From assembly GCA_018883245.1 (NCBI GenBank), contig VEQL01000014.1, positions 1 through 62,104 of the forward strand: a stretch of DNA of 62,104 nt, written 5' to 3'. Below, piece after piece: positions 23,685-34,058 of this stretch; positions within the stretch are counted from its first letter, which is position 1, and the number at the start of each line of letters is the position of its first letter. A model generated the notes under the pieces. It saw only the letters and a list, made by a program, of their open reading frames with translations, did no database searches and had not been told where the DNA came from. The position numbers and the translations under genes are program-made. Source of the stretch: Chthoniobacterales bacterium. Lineage in GTDB: Bacteria; Verrucomicrobiota; Verrucomicrobiia; Chthoniobacterales; JACTMZ01.

Positions 23685-23711
23685 TCGCGAGTTCGAGTCT
23701 CGTCACCCGCT
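23685..23711 (+). repeat. attR: second copy of the tRNA-Gly 3' segment
   Basis: 27 bases identical to 17682-17708. Upstream of it the tRNA sequence does not continue, confirming that this is a duplicated attachment core and not a second tRNA gene. It lies 6 bp from the end of the terC gene, so the ancestral locus probably had tRNA-Gly immediately followed by the terC 3' end. Confidence 0.95.
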
Positions 23712-23717
23712 CTCCCC

Positions 23718-24464
23718 TCACCTGTCTGCGCCCCCCTCCCCGATGCGCCTGCGATTCGCATCGTGCCGCATTTGCAGCAATTCGACAGCGAGCGCGAAAC
23801 CCATCGGCAGATAAATGTAAGCCTTGGCCACGGGCTGATGAATTCCTTCCAGGAAAATGGTCACGCCGATCGTGACAAGAAAGGCCAAGGCGAGAATCTT
23901 GAGCGCCGGACGGTGGAGGATGAAGTCACCGATGGCCTTGGCATAGGCGAGGATGACGAGGAACGACACGATCACGGCAAAGCCGATGATAAGCAGGTTC
24001 GGCGTGAGCCCCACCGCGGTGATCACCGAATCCAGCGAGAAAACCATGTCGAGCAAAACGATCTGCACGATGGCCGCTCCGAAAGCGGAAGCTGCATGAC
24101 CTCCCGCGTGTTCGTCCTTCAACTCGACCACGTGATGGATTTCTTTCACCGCTTTCCAGAGCAGGAACAGGCCGCCGGCAATCAGCACCACATCGCGCCA
24201 TGACAGCGAAAAACCCGCGACGATCGGTTGCGTGAGCTGCACGAGCCAGAACGCGCCGGCCACGAAAATCAACCTTGCGACCAGCGCAATGACCAAGCCC
24301 AGCACCCGCGCCTTGTCGCGCTGATGCTGTGGAAGCCGGGAGACCACGATGGAAATGACCAGCACATTGTCGATGCCGAGCACCAACTCGAGCCCGATGA
24401 GCAGGCACAGCGTGGCAAGCGAATTGACCGTGAAAACGTCGGCAAGAAGAGAGGCAAAATCCAT
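23718..24464 (-). CDS. TerC-family integral membrane protein
   Basis: A 248-residue protein with about seven membrane helices. The family signature is in the first third: LCLLIGLELVLGIDNVLVIS (E and D-N conserved), repeated in the second half as QIVLLDMVFSLDSVITAVGL (D-x-V-F-S-x-D-S). These acidic residues are thought to bind metal; TerC proteins handle Mn(II) or co-translocational metal loading rather than tellurite as such. The stop is 6 bp from attR, so the integrated element has come very close to its 3' end without altering it. It is followed upstream by sufU 17 bp away, but a shared promoter cannot be shown. Confidence 0.9.
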   Translation of the reverse strand: MDFASLLADVFTVNSLATLCLLIGLELVLGIDNVLVISIVVSRLPQHQRDKARVLGLVIALVARLIFVAGAFWLVQLTQPIVAGFSLSWRDVVLIAGGLFLLWKAVKEIHHVVELKDEHAGGHAASAFGAAIVQIVLLDMVFSLDSVITAVGLTPNLLIIGFAVIVSFLVILAYAKAIGDFILHRPALKILALAFLVTIGVTIFLEGIHQPVAKAYIYLPMGFALAVELLQMRHDANRRRIGEGGADR

Positions 24465-24481
24465 GGCGAGAGAGACGACTC

Positions 24482-24925
24482 CTACTCGGTGGTCACATCG
24501 CGCTGCCCGTCCAGCGCGGCTTCAAGCGCGCGCCAAGGGAGCATGGCGCATTTGATGCGGGCGGGAAATTTGCGAACTCCCGACAGCGCGGCAAGATCAC
24601 CGAGGCCGGGCGGCGGCGATGCCTCCGAACCGAGCAGCATGTCGCGAACTTTCCCCGAGATCCCCCTCGCCTCGGCGGTCGTGCGGCCCTTCGTTTTGCC
24701 GGTCATGAGCGAAGCCGAGGCGCGCGAGATGGCACAACCTTGTCCCTGGAAGGCCACATCCGAAAGCCTCTCACCATCGAGGCTCACAAAAACTTTCACC
24801 TCGTCGCCGCAGAGCGGATTGCGTCCTTCTGCGCAGCAGGTGCACGAAGGAATCTCGCGGTAATTCCGCGGACGCTTGTTGTGGTCCAGGATAATCTCCT
24901 GATACAGCTCGGCCAAGTCGGACAT
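24482..24925 (-). CDS. sufU: SufU-type Fe-S cluster assembly scaffold / sulfur-transfer protein
   Basis: A 147-residue IscU-fold protein: LAELYQEIILDHNKRPRNYR at the N-terminus, then the three zinc/cluster Cys sites in EGRNPLCGDEVKVF, GQGCAISRASASLM, and FPARIKCAMLPWRAL. The insertion of about 18 residues between the second and third Cys is the mark of SufU rather than IscU. SufU receives persulfide from SufS. The start overlaps the sufS stop (TGATG), so the two are translationally coupled. No sufBCD genes are in the window. Confidence 0.93.
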   Translation of the reverse strand: MSDLAELYQEIILDHNKRPRNYREIPSCTCCAEGRNPLCGDEVKVFVSLDGERLSDVAFQGQGCAISRASASLMTGKTKGRTTAEARGISGKVRDMLLGSEASPPPGLGDLAALSGVRKFPARIKCAMLPWRALEAALDGQRDVTTE

Positions 24926-26154
24926 CAGGCGAACATCTTGGCGATTTTCCGGACTGAAGCAACCAAGGCATCAGCTTCCTCGACGGTATTGTAGAACGCG
25001 AATGACGCACGTGCGGTTCCGGCAATACCGTAGTGGCGCATGAGCGGCTGCGCGCAATGATGCCCGGCGCGGATTGCAATACCATCTGCATCGAGAATCG
25101 TCCCGATGTCATGCGGGTGCACTCCGTCCAAAGTGAACGAAAGCACCGGCACTTTGCGGTCCACGTCGCCGTAGAGCTTCAGCCCGGGAATTTCTTTCAA
25201 ACGCGGGGTCACATGCGCGAGCAATTCTTTTTCCGCCGCTTCGATGTGGCCGCTGCCGACCCGGTCGAGATAATCGCACGCGGCGGCAAGGCCGATGGCA
25301 CCCGCGATATCCGGCGTGCCGGCCTCGAACTTTTCAGGCGCATCGCGGAACGTCGTGCCATCCTCGAATGACACACGGTCCACCATGTCGCCGCCCGTCT
25401 GATAGACCGGAAGACGCGCCAGCCAGTCGCCCTTGCCGTAGAGAACACCGATACCAGTCGGCCCGAACACTTTGTGCCCCGAGAAAACCAGGAAGTCGCA
25501 ACCGAGCGCCGAGACATCGATGCGGAAGTGAGGGGCTGATTGGCACGCGTCGAGCAACACGACGGCACCGGCTTGCCGCGCACGGCAAATCATCTCCTCC
25601 GCAGGATGGATCGTGCCAAGGGCGTTCGACACGTGCATGAATGCGGCAATCCGCGTGCGCGGACCCAACTTGCGGCAAAAGTCCTCGAGGTCGATGCGGC
25701 CGTCAGGAGTGACATCGGCAACCACGATCCGCGCCCCGGTTTTCCGCGCCGCCATCTGCCACGGAACAATGTTTGCGTGATGCTCCATGCGCGTGAGCAA
25801 AATCTCGTCACCTTCGCGCAGCAGACATTCCGCGAGGCCATGGGCCACAAGATTGATTCCCTCGGTAGCCCCGCGAATAAAAACGATTTCGTGCGGATCC
25901 GCGGCACCGATGAAACGCGCAACGGTCGCACGGGCACAGTCGTAGGCATCCGTCGCCGCTTGGCTCAAATGATGCACGCCGCGGTGGATGTTGCCGTTGG
26001 TCGTCCGGTAGAATCCATCAACGGCATCGATCACCGCCTGCGGCTTCTGCGACGTGGCGGCATTGTCGAGATAGACCAGCGGATTGCCGTTGATTTCGGT
26101 GCGCAGAATCGGGAAGTCGGCGCGGATGCACTCGGTGTCGAACGGGCGATGCAT
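24925..26154 (-). CDS. sufS: Cysteine desulfurase SufS
   Basis: A 409-residue group II cysteine desulfurase. It has the PLP Lys in FLVFSGHKVFGPTGIGVLYG, the PLP-contact His in TRMEHHANIVPWQ, the substrate Arg region at the N-terminus (VYLDNAATSQKPQAVIDAVD), and the active-site Cys in IRAGHHCAQPLMRHYG near residue 365. It releases sulfane sulfur from L-cysteine for iron-sulfur cluster assembly and transfers it to SufU, encoded immediately downstream with overlapping start. The start ATG at 26154 matches the family length. Confidence 0.95.
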   Translation of the reverse strand: MHRPFDTECIRADFPILRTEINGNPLVYLDNAATSQKPQAVIDAVDGFYRTTNGNIHRGVHHLSQAATDAYDCARATVARFIGAADPHEIVFIRGATEGINLVAHGLAECLLREGDEILLTRMEHHANIVPWQMAARKTGARIVVADVTPDGRIDLEDFCRKLGPRTRIAAFMHVSNALGTIHPAEEMICRARQAGAVVLLDACQSAPHFRIDVSALGCDFLVFSGHKVFGPTGIGVLYGKGDWLARLPVYQTGGDMVDRVSFEDGTTFRDAPEKFEAGTPDIAGAIGLAAACDYLDRVGSGHIEAAEKELLAHVTPRLKEIPGLKLYGDVDRKVPVLSFTLDGVHPHDIGTILDADGIAIRAGHHCAQPLMRHYGIAGTARASFAFYNTVEEADALVASVRKIAKMFA

Positions 26155-26229
26155 CGGAGGAGCATAACATACCAGTTCCCCTTCCGTCGCGCACGGCGAT
26201 GATCCTGAGGCACGCGCAGTCCAAACAAA

Positions 26230-26247
26230 CTATTAGCATTGCTAATA
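26230..26247. promoter_or_regulatory. Inverted repeat upstream of pckG
   Basis: TATTAGC (26231-26237) and GCTAATA (26241-26247) form a perfect 7-bp inverted repeat with a 3-base spacer ATT, 32 bp before the pckG start. The octamer CTATTAGC (26230-26237) reappears as its complement GCTAATAG at 60233-60240, directly upstream of the carboxyltransferase gene. Likely an operator or promoter element. Confidence 0.5.
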
Positions 26248-26278
26248 AAAGAGCACGCGGGCAAAATTTTTGCCGAAC

Positions 26279-28078
26279 ATGAATCAAGCGCCTACCCAAA
26301 ACAAAGACCTGCTCGCGTGGGTCGAGGAAATCCGCGAACTCTGCCAACCGAAAGAGGTCGTCTGGTGCGACGGGTCCAATGCCGAGGACAAACGCCTGCG
26401 CCAGCTTATGGTCGATTCCGGTTCGGCCATCCGGCTCAACGAAGCCAAGCGCCCGAACAGCCTGCTGGTCCGCTCCGACCCACGCGACGTGGCCCGCGTG
26501 GAAAAGCGCACATTCATTTGCAGCAAATCGAAGGACGATGCCGGCCCGACCAACAATTGGGAGGATCCGGCGAAAATGAAGTCCACCATGCTCGGCCTCT
26601 ACAAAGGCTGCATGCGCGGACGCACCATGTATGTGATCCCGTTCAGCATGGGACCGGTCGGATCAAAGATCGCGCGCATCGGCGTCGAGATCAGCGACTC
26701 CCCGTATGTCGTCGTCAACATGCGCATCATGACACGCATCGGGAACAAGGTGCTTGATGCCCTCGGCAAAGACGGCTTCTACGTCAAATGCCTGCACTCG
26801 GTCGGCTTTCCTCTCGCCGACGGCAAAAAAGACGTGCCGTGGCCCTGCGATCCGGCCAACACCTACATCACCCATTTCCCCGAAGAACGCCTCATCATGA
26901 GCTACGGAAGCGGCTACGGAGGCAACGCTCTCCTCGGGAAAAAATGCCTCGCCCTGCGCATCGCTTCGGCCATGGGTCGCGATGAAGGATGGATGGCCGA
27001 GCACATGCTTATCCTCGGGCTCGAAACGCCCGACGGCAAAAAAAGCTATGTCACAGCCGCGTTCCCCAGCGCCTGCGGCAAAACAAATTTCGCCATGCTG
27101 GTGCCGCCCGCCGCGTTGAAGGGCTACAAGGTCACGACGGTCGGCGATGACATCGCGTGGATCCAACCGGGACCCGATGGCAAACCGCGGGCGATCAACC
27201 CCGAGGCAGGATGGTTTGGCGTCGCACCGGGAACGTCATACAGCACGAATCCCAACGCGATGGATTCCTGCCGCCGCGACAGCATCTTCACCAACTGTGC
27301 GCTGACCGATGACGGCGACGTGTGGTGGGAAGGAATGACCGACGAACCGCCGAAACATCTCGTCAGTTGGCTCGGCGAGGATTGGACGCCGGACTGCGGC
27401 AAACCGTCCTCGCATCCCAACGCGCGCTTCACCGCTCCCGCGGCCAATTGTCCGTGCATCGACTCCGAATGGGAAAATTCCGAAGGTGTTCCGATCGACG
27501 CGTTCATTTTCGGCGGACGCCGCATGAACGACATCCCGCTGGTCTTCGAGACGCGCGACTGGAACCACGGCACCTTCGTGGGCGCCACGCTCAGCTCCGA
27601 GCAAACGGCGGCGGCCGAAGGACAAGTCGGTGCGCTGCGCCGCGACCCGATGGCCATGCTGCCATTTTGCGGATACAACATCGGCGATTACTTCGCGCAC
27701 TGGCTCAAGATGGGCGAGAAATTCGGCGCCAACAAACCGCGCATATTCCACGTCAACTGGTTCCGCAAGGACCGCAACGGCAAGTTCATGTGGCCCGGCT
27801 TCGGCGAAAACCTGCGTGTGCTCGCATGGATCGTCGGCCGCTGCCGAGGCCAAGCCGGCGGCAAGGAAAGCCCGCTCGGCACCGTGCCGGAATACGGGGA
27901 TTTGCAATGGGAGGGCCTCGCCTATCCGGAGGCGCGCTTCGGCGAACTCATGGCCGAGGATCGCGGCAACCTTGCCTCGCAGGTGAAGTCGCACGACGAA
28001 TTCTTCGCCCAGATCGGCGACAAATTCCCGTCCGCCCTGAAAAAGGAAGAGGAAAAGTTGCTGCAAAAACTGGCCTGA
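26279..28078 (+). CDS. pckG: Phosphoenolpyruvate carboxykinase (GTP)
   Basis: 599 residues from the ATG at 26279, the usual length for the GTP-dependent enzyme (the ATP type is about 540 and unrelated in motif). The signature P-loop [19 protein letters not shown] is near residue 268, the PEP/oxaloacetate-site block [20 protein letters not shown] at about 210-230, and the guanine-binding Phe stretch FFAHWLKMG... near 480. It interconverts oxaloacetate and PEP. In an organism with a succinate-propionate pathway it may work toward oxaloacetate (PEP carboxylation) as well as gluconeogenesis. Monocistronic, ended by a stem-loop at 28096. Confidence 0.96.
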   Translation: MNQAPTQNKDLLAWVEEIRELCQPKEVVWCDGSNAEDKRLRQLMVDSGSAIRLNEAKRPNSLLVRSDPRDVARVEKRTFICSKSKDDAGPTNNWEDPAKMKSTMLGLYKGCMRGRTMYVIPFSMGPVGSKIARIGVEISDSPYVVVNMRIMTRIGNKVLDALGKDGFYVKCLHSVGFPLADGKKDVPWPCDPANTYITHFPEERLIMSYGSGYGGNALLGKKCLALRIASAMGRDEGWMAEHMLILGLETPDGKKSYVTAAFPSACGKTNFAMLVPPAALKGYKVTTVGDDIAWIQPGPDGKPRAINPEAGWFGVAPGTSYSTNPNAMDSCRRDSIFTNCALTDDGDVWWEGMTDEPPKHLVSWLGEDWTPDCGKPSSHPNARFTAPAANCPCIDSEWENSEGVPIDAFIFGGRRMNDIPLVFETRDWNHGTFVGATLSSEQTAAAEGQVGALRRDPMAMLPFCGYNIGDYFAHWLKMGEKFGANKPRIFHVNWFRKDRNGKFMWPGFGENLRVLAWIVGRCRGQAGGKESPLGTVPEYGDLQWEGLAYPEARFGELMAEDRGNLASQVKSHDEFFAQIGDKFPSALKKEEEKLLQKLA

Positions 28079-28095
28079 CGCAGATCACACTCAGG

Positions 28096-28130
28096 CACTG
28101 CGGCGCGACGACACTCCGCTGCAGTGTTTT
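28096..28130 (+). terminator. Stem-loop terminator of pckG
   Basis: CACTGCGG (28096-28103) pairs with CCGCTGCAGTG (28116-28126, one bulged base region), followed at once by TTTT. It lies 18 bp after the pckG stop and before the convergent hemB gene, the expected place for an intrinsic terminator, although the T-run is short. Confidence 0.55.
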
Positions 28131-28181
28131 ACGGACCTGTGTGCGTGAATCCGTCGCAGAAAGCGCGATCGAAAGCCCCCT

Positions 28182-29165
28182 TTATCCGTTCAACCGCTCG
28201 GCCACTTCGCGCGCGAAGTAGGTCAGGATCATGTCCGCACCTGCGCGTTTGATCGCCAGCAAAGATTCGTCTCGGCACTTGGCGTAATCCAACCAACCGG
28301 CTTTCGAAGCCGCGTGGATTTGGGCGTATTCGCCGGAAACCTGGTAGGCGGCCAAGGGAAGCCGCGTTGTTTCGCGGACGGCGCGGATCACGTCGAGATA
28401 CGGACCCGCGGGCTTGACCATCAGCATGTCCGCGCCCTCGCGCTCGTCGAGTTCGACCTCGCGCAGTGCCTCGCGGACATTGGCCGGATCGAGTTGGTAG
28501 GTCGCCTTGGATATCGGCGTCGCCTGCGTGCTGCCAACCGCATCGCGGAACGGACCGTAATAGGCCGAGGCAAACTTGGCTGCATAGGCCAGAATGCAAG
28601 TAGTGATCAGGCTTTTGCTATCCAACGCCGCGCGGATCGCACCCACACGCCCGTCCATCATGTCCGACGGCGCCACGATGTCCGCACCGGCCTCGGCTTC
28701 CTTGACCGCAAGCTCGCACAAAATTTCTACTGTGGCGTCATTGTCTACGTCGCGCCCATCCGCCGTCAGCACGCCGTCATGGCCGTGGTCCGTGTAAGGG
28801 TCGAGCGCAACATCGGCGATGAGCACCAGGTCCGGCACAGCCGATTTCACCTCCCGCAGCGCGCGGAAAAGCAGATTGTCGGCATCGAGCGCATGGGTTC
28901 CCCGTGCATTTTTGCGTCCGGTATCAATCACCGGAAAGATTGCCACCGCCGGGATCCCGAGATCGAACGCCTCGCGACACTCACGCACCAGATCCTTCAC
29001 GCTCCGCCGCTCCACCCCCGGCATCGACGCCACCGACTCATTCGCCGACCCCGCGCGGACGAACAACGGATAAATCAAATCCGCCACATCCAGGCGCACC
29101 TCTCGCACCATCCGCCGCAAACCCCCCGAGGCCCGGTTCCGCCGCATTCTTGTCGTCAATTGCAT
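28182..29165 (-). CDS. hemB: Delta-aminolevulinic acid dehydratase (porphobilinogen synthase)
   Basis: 327 residues from the ATG at 29165 (MQLTTRMRRNRASGGLRRMV). Catalytic features are the Schiff-base Lys pair in DMLMVKPAGPYLDVIRAVR and in FASAYYGPFRDAVGS (first Lys just before), plus the metal-site region DVALDPYTDHGHDGVLTADG, where Cys of the zinc site is replaced by Asp/Thr residues as in Mg-dependent enzymes. It condenses two 5-aminolevulinate molecules in heme and corrinoid synthesis; the B12 route matters here because methylmalonyl-CoA mutase is encoded at 55-58 kb. Upstream frame extension beyond 29165 is an antisense read of a direct repeat and is not part of the gene. Confidence 0.95.
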   Translation of the reverse strand: MQLTTRMRRNRASGGLRRMVREVRLDVADLIYPLFVRAGSANESVASMPGVERRSVKDLVRECREAFDLGIPAVAIFPVIDTGRKNARGTHALDADNLLFRALREVKSAVPDLVLIADVALDPYTDHGHDGVLTADGRDVDNDATVEILCELAVKEAEAGADIVAPSDMMDGRVGAIRAALDSKSLITTCILAYAAKFASAYYGPFRDAVGSTQATPISKATYQLDPANVREALREVELDEREGADMLMVKPAGPYLDVIRAVRETTRLPLAAYQVSGEYAQIHAASKAGWLDYAKCRDESLLAIKRAGADMILTYFAREVAERLNG

Positions 29166-29229
29166 ACGACTATTCCTACTACACCCAGCCCAACCGACCA
29201 AGACCGCGAAATCCATCACAACCACCCTG

Positions 29230-29288
29230 TTGACGTAATAACATTTGTTGCTACGCTGGACCCATTGCCTACGAACTAAAAGTCTGCA
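29230..29288 (+). repeat. 59-bp direct repeat, left copy, with truncated antitoxin start
   Basis: 57 of 59 bases match 30668-30726. The right copy contains the promoter and first eight codons of the AbrB-like antitoxin gene. In the left copy the start codon is ATT instead of ATG and, after the repeat ends, the frame stops at TAG (29291-29293). So the left copy is a broken antitoxin beginning (29264-29293) left upstream of the Fic gene. Such a layout arises if the Fic gene was inserted into, or brought in between duplicated copies of, the antitoxin promoter. Confidence 0.85.
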
Positions 29289-29429
29289 GGTAGCCTGGAA
29301 AAAGCGGAGGATCAGCATCTTCATTAATATCTTCGGATTTATGCGTTGTTTTTATGCCTTTTCATTGTTAATACGCTTACCATAAGCATATTATCTGCTT
29401 TATAAGATGTTCGGATATATTTTTGGAAA

Positions 29430-30635
29430 ATGGACGTTTGCCGCCACTTCAATGCCATGGAGCCGCTTATGCCGACGACTCACGGGGGGCGCCTGGCTGA
29501 GCTGACTTGCGAGATTTTGAAAGAGTCCGGGCGGCTAGGCGGCTTGGTGCATTGCCCCCATGTCATGAAGGCTGTGGAGGATTTGGTGCGGGAGATGAAT
29601 TGCTACTACTCGAACCTGATCGAGGGCCACAAAACGACACCGCGCGACATCGAGCGGGCGCTGAAACAGGATTTCTTCGCGGACAAGACCCAGCGCGACA
29701 ATCAACAGCTCGGTTTGGCGCACATCGCCGTGGACCAATTGATGGTGGAACGCGTCTCGGACAAGGCCGTCGATGTTTATGCACCGGAGTTCCTGTGCTG
29801 GATTCACCGGGAATTTTACAACCGCCTGCCAGCAGACCTGCACACGTCCAAAACGAAAAGCGGCCGCGCCTACCAGATCATTCCCGGAAAGTTGCGGGAT
29901 TTTATGGTCGATGTCGGACGACACACCCCACCGCATTTTTCCGTGCTCCCGGGATTCCTCGAGCGTTTCCGGCAATTCCACGTAAGCCATACCATTTTGC
30001 CGACAGACCGGCTGGTCGCCATCGCCGCCGCACACCACCGCTTGGCTTGGATTCATCCATTCGGCGACGGCAACGGACGCGTCGCCAGACTGCATTCGCA
30101 TGCGTTGCTCATGCGTCACGGCATCCCAGGCCATGGATTGTGGACGCTATCACGTGGGCTGGCGCGTTCCCGCTCGCGCTACTACGGCGCGCTCGATGCA
30201 GCTGATCAGCGGCGAAAGAGCGACCTGGACGGACGCGGAAATCTCTCAGACTCCGCCTTGGGCGAGTTTTGTGTGTTCTTTCTCGAGACCATGCTCGACC
30301 AAATCCGTTTTATGGGCAGTTTGCTTGATCTGGGCGGTCTGCGCGCGCGCGTCGAACGCTACTTCCAATTCGAGACCCGACACATCAAGCGGCACCGCGA
30401 GGCTTTGATGCGAATCGTGCGCACGCTCATCGACGAGGGGGAAATTCCCCGCGCCCGCGTGCAGGAACTAACCGGACGGCGCGCGACGGTGTGTGCTGAA
30501 ATCATCAAACTCGGCCTCGCCGAAGAATACTTCACGTCGCCCAGCCCCAAAGGCCCGCTGCGCATTGGCTTTCCGGCAGAGTTGCACGAATATCTGTTCC
30601 CGCAGCTATTTCTTGAACTGCCAGTCGGGTCATAG
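29430..30635 (+). CDS. Fic-domain protein (probable AMP transferase) with N-terminal inhibitory helix
   Basis: A 401-residue Fic protein. The active-site loop reads WIHPFGDGNGRVARL (about residue 207), matching HPFxxGNGRxxR including the catalytic His and the Arg that binds ATP phosphates. The inhibitory motif (S/T)xxxE(G/N) is present near residue 63 in CYYSNLIEGHKTT, so it is a class II Fic protein, self-inhibited by Glu. A C-terminal winged-helix-like part (RALMRIV..., ARVQELTGRRATVCAEIIKL) is common in this group and may bind DNA. Upstream DNA (29340-29430) is AT-rich and likely holds its promoter. It lies between two copies of a 59-bp repeat. Probably a stand-alone AMPylase or toxin; the target is unknown. 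Confidence 0.92.
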   Translation: MDVCRHFNAMEPLMPTTHGGRLAELTCEILKESGRLGGLVHCPHVMKAVEDLVREMNCYYSNLIEGHKTTPRDIERALKQDFFADKTQRDNQQLGLAHIAVDQLMVERVSDKAVDVYAPEFLCWIHREFYNRLPADLHTSKTKSGRAYQIIPGKLRDFMVDVGRHTPPHFSVLPGFLERFRQFHVSHTILPTDRLVAIAAAHHRLAWIHPFGDGNGRVARLHSHALLMRHGIPGHGLWTLSRGLARSRSRYYGALDAADQRRKSDLDGRGNLSDSALGEFCVFFLETMLDQIRFMGSLLDLGGLRARVERYFQFETRHIKRHREALMRIVRTLIDEGEIPRARVQELTGRRATVCAEIIKLGLAEEYFTSPSPKGPLRIGFPAELHEYLFPQLFLELPVGS

Positions 30636-30667
30636 CCCGCACGCATCGGCAATAAGGTCCACCACCA

Positions 30668-30726
30668 TTGACGTAATAACATTTGTTGCTACGCTGGACC
30701 CATGGCCTACGAACTAAAAGTCCGCA
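30668..30726 (+). repeat. 59-bp direct repeat, right copy: promoter and start of the AbrB-like antitoxin
   Basis: Partner of 29230-29288. It includes TTGACG (30668-30673) as a -35-like box and TACGCT about 16 bases downstream as a weak -10-like box, only about 7 bases before the ATG. That suggests a leaderless or nearly leaderless transcript. GTAATAACAT / TTGTTGCTAC across the spacer form an imperfect palindrome (7 of 10 positions), a plausible autoregulatory operator. Confidence 0.75.
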
Positions 30727-30932
30727 AAATTGGCAACTCCTACGGCATTGTGTTGCCGAAGGAAGCCCTCGCCACCCTGCGCGTGAAAGAAGGCGATACG
30801 CTAACGCTGACCGAGTCTGCACATGGAAGCATGAGCCTTAGCGCTTACCAGGCGGAGGTCTCACGCCAGATGGAGGCGGCCGAGGACATCATGAAACGCT
30901 ACAGGCACACATTGCGCGAACTTGCCAAATGA
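30702..30932 (+). CDS. AbrB/MazE-type antitoxin
   Basis: A 76-residue protein. The first 45 residues are a SpoVT-AbrB swapped-hairpin DNA-binding domain (ELKVRKIGNSYGIVLPKEAL, LRVKEGDTLTLTE), and the C-terminal 30 residues form a helix that would cover the toxin. Its last codons overlap the doc start (ATGA). AbrB-type antitoxins paired with Doc toxins are a known combination in several phyla. It would repress its own operon through the palindrome in the 59-bp repeat. Confidence 0.93.
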   Translation: MAYELKVRKIGNSYGIVLPKEALATLRVKEGDTLTLTESAHGSMSLSAYQAEVSRQMEAAEDIMKRYRHTLRELAK

Positions 30933-31321
30933 AAGAACCGGTCTGGGTCCTCCGCGAGGTCGTTTTTCTAGCCCACGAACAATCGCTGGCGCGATTCGGC
31001 GGCTCTACCGGATTGCGTGATGAGGGTTTGCTCGATTCCGCTCTCGGCAAACCGCTCAATCTTTTTGCTTACGGACAACCCACAATATTCGAACTGGCCG
31101 CGAGTTATGCGTTCGGACTAGTAAAAAACCATCCGTTCATTGATGGAAACAAACGAGCAGGTTTCATCGTCGCGCTGACATTTTTGCAAATCAACGGATG
31201 GCGCTTGGAAGCTGCAGAAGTGGATGCCACCTTGAGCACCCTCGCCCTCGCCGCAGGCGAAATGACCGAGGCTGCCTACGCCGACTGGCTCAAGACCAAT
31301 TCGAAGAAGGCAAAGAAGTAG
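30929..31321 (+). CDS. doc: Doc-type toxin (death-on-curing Fic fold)
   Basis: A 130-residue toxin with the Doc signature: LREVVFLAHEQSLARFGGST at the N-terminus, LDSALGKPLNLF, and the loop VKNHPFIDGNKRAGFIVALT (HPFxDGNKR, catalytic His at about 69). Doc uses this loop to phosphorylate EF-Tu, unlike Fic proteins, because GNKR replaces GNGR. Partner antitoxin overlaps by 4 bp. The C-terminus is Lys-rich (NSKKAKK), and a REP-like hairpin begins at its final base. Confidence 0.95.
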   Translation: MKEPVWVLREVVFLAHEQSLARFGGSTGLRDEGLLDSALGKPLNLFAYGQPTIFELAASYAFGLVKNHPFIDGNKRAGFIVALTFLQINGWRLEAAEVDATLSTLALAAGEMTEAAYADWLKTNSKKAKK

Positions 31322-31372
31322 CATCGGCATCTTGCCGATGACCTCCTGACATCATCGGCAGGAAGCCGATGC
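31321..31372. terminator. Large REP-like hairpin between convergent doc and valS
   Basis: Left arm 31321-31340 and right arm 31353-31372 pair at 18 of 20 positions around a 12-base loop; each arm is itself a small palindrome (GCATCGGCA-TCT-TGCCGATG). It begins at the last base of doc and ends 10 bp before the valS stop, so it probably serves as a two-way terminator. Its GCATCGGC...GCCGATGC form suggests membership in a dispersed REP family, which should be checked genome-wide. Confidence 0.7.
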
Positions 31373-31382
31373 CACCCTGCCA

Positions 31383-34019
<2,637 letters not shown>

Positions 34020-34058
34020 TCAAATTCCGGCCCGCCCTGTAAATCGCTTTCCCGCCAT

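Larger units (their letters stand above)
17709..23711 (-). mobile_element. tRNA-Gly-integrated satellite-like genomic element (6,003-bp repeat-to-repeat)
   Basis: Bounded by 27-bp att repeats. All genes run leftward in a chain of overlaps: tyrosine recombinase, unknown 277-aa protein, AlpA-like HTH protein, 62-aa protein, primase-like protein and DUF3987 helicase-like protein. The last 0.8 kb before the tRNA is non-coding and repeat-rich. There are no capsid, tail, relaxase or conjugation genes, so it resembles a phage satellite or minimal replicating integrative element rather than a prophage or ICE. Codon use inside is more GCC/CGC/CCGGC-laden than in flanking genes. No antiphage or cargo gene is obvious; the unknown 277-aa protein is the only candidate. 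Confidence 0.9.

Noticed and set aside
23390-23761. Minus-strand ORF containing GDETRTRD at attR
   Set aside because: Also an antisense read of the att repeat fused to an off-frame of the integrase gene.
29166-29324. N-terminal extension of hemB to 29324
   Set aside because: It would translate the repeat antisense and is absent from the family; the ATG at 29165 gives the normal length.
30532-30822. Minus-strand ORF sharing WVQRSNKCYYVN with a frame upstream of hemB
   Set aside because: The similarity is only the antisense of the 59-bp direct repeat; not a protein family.
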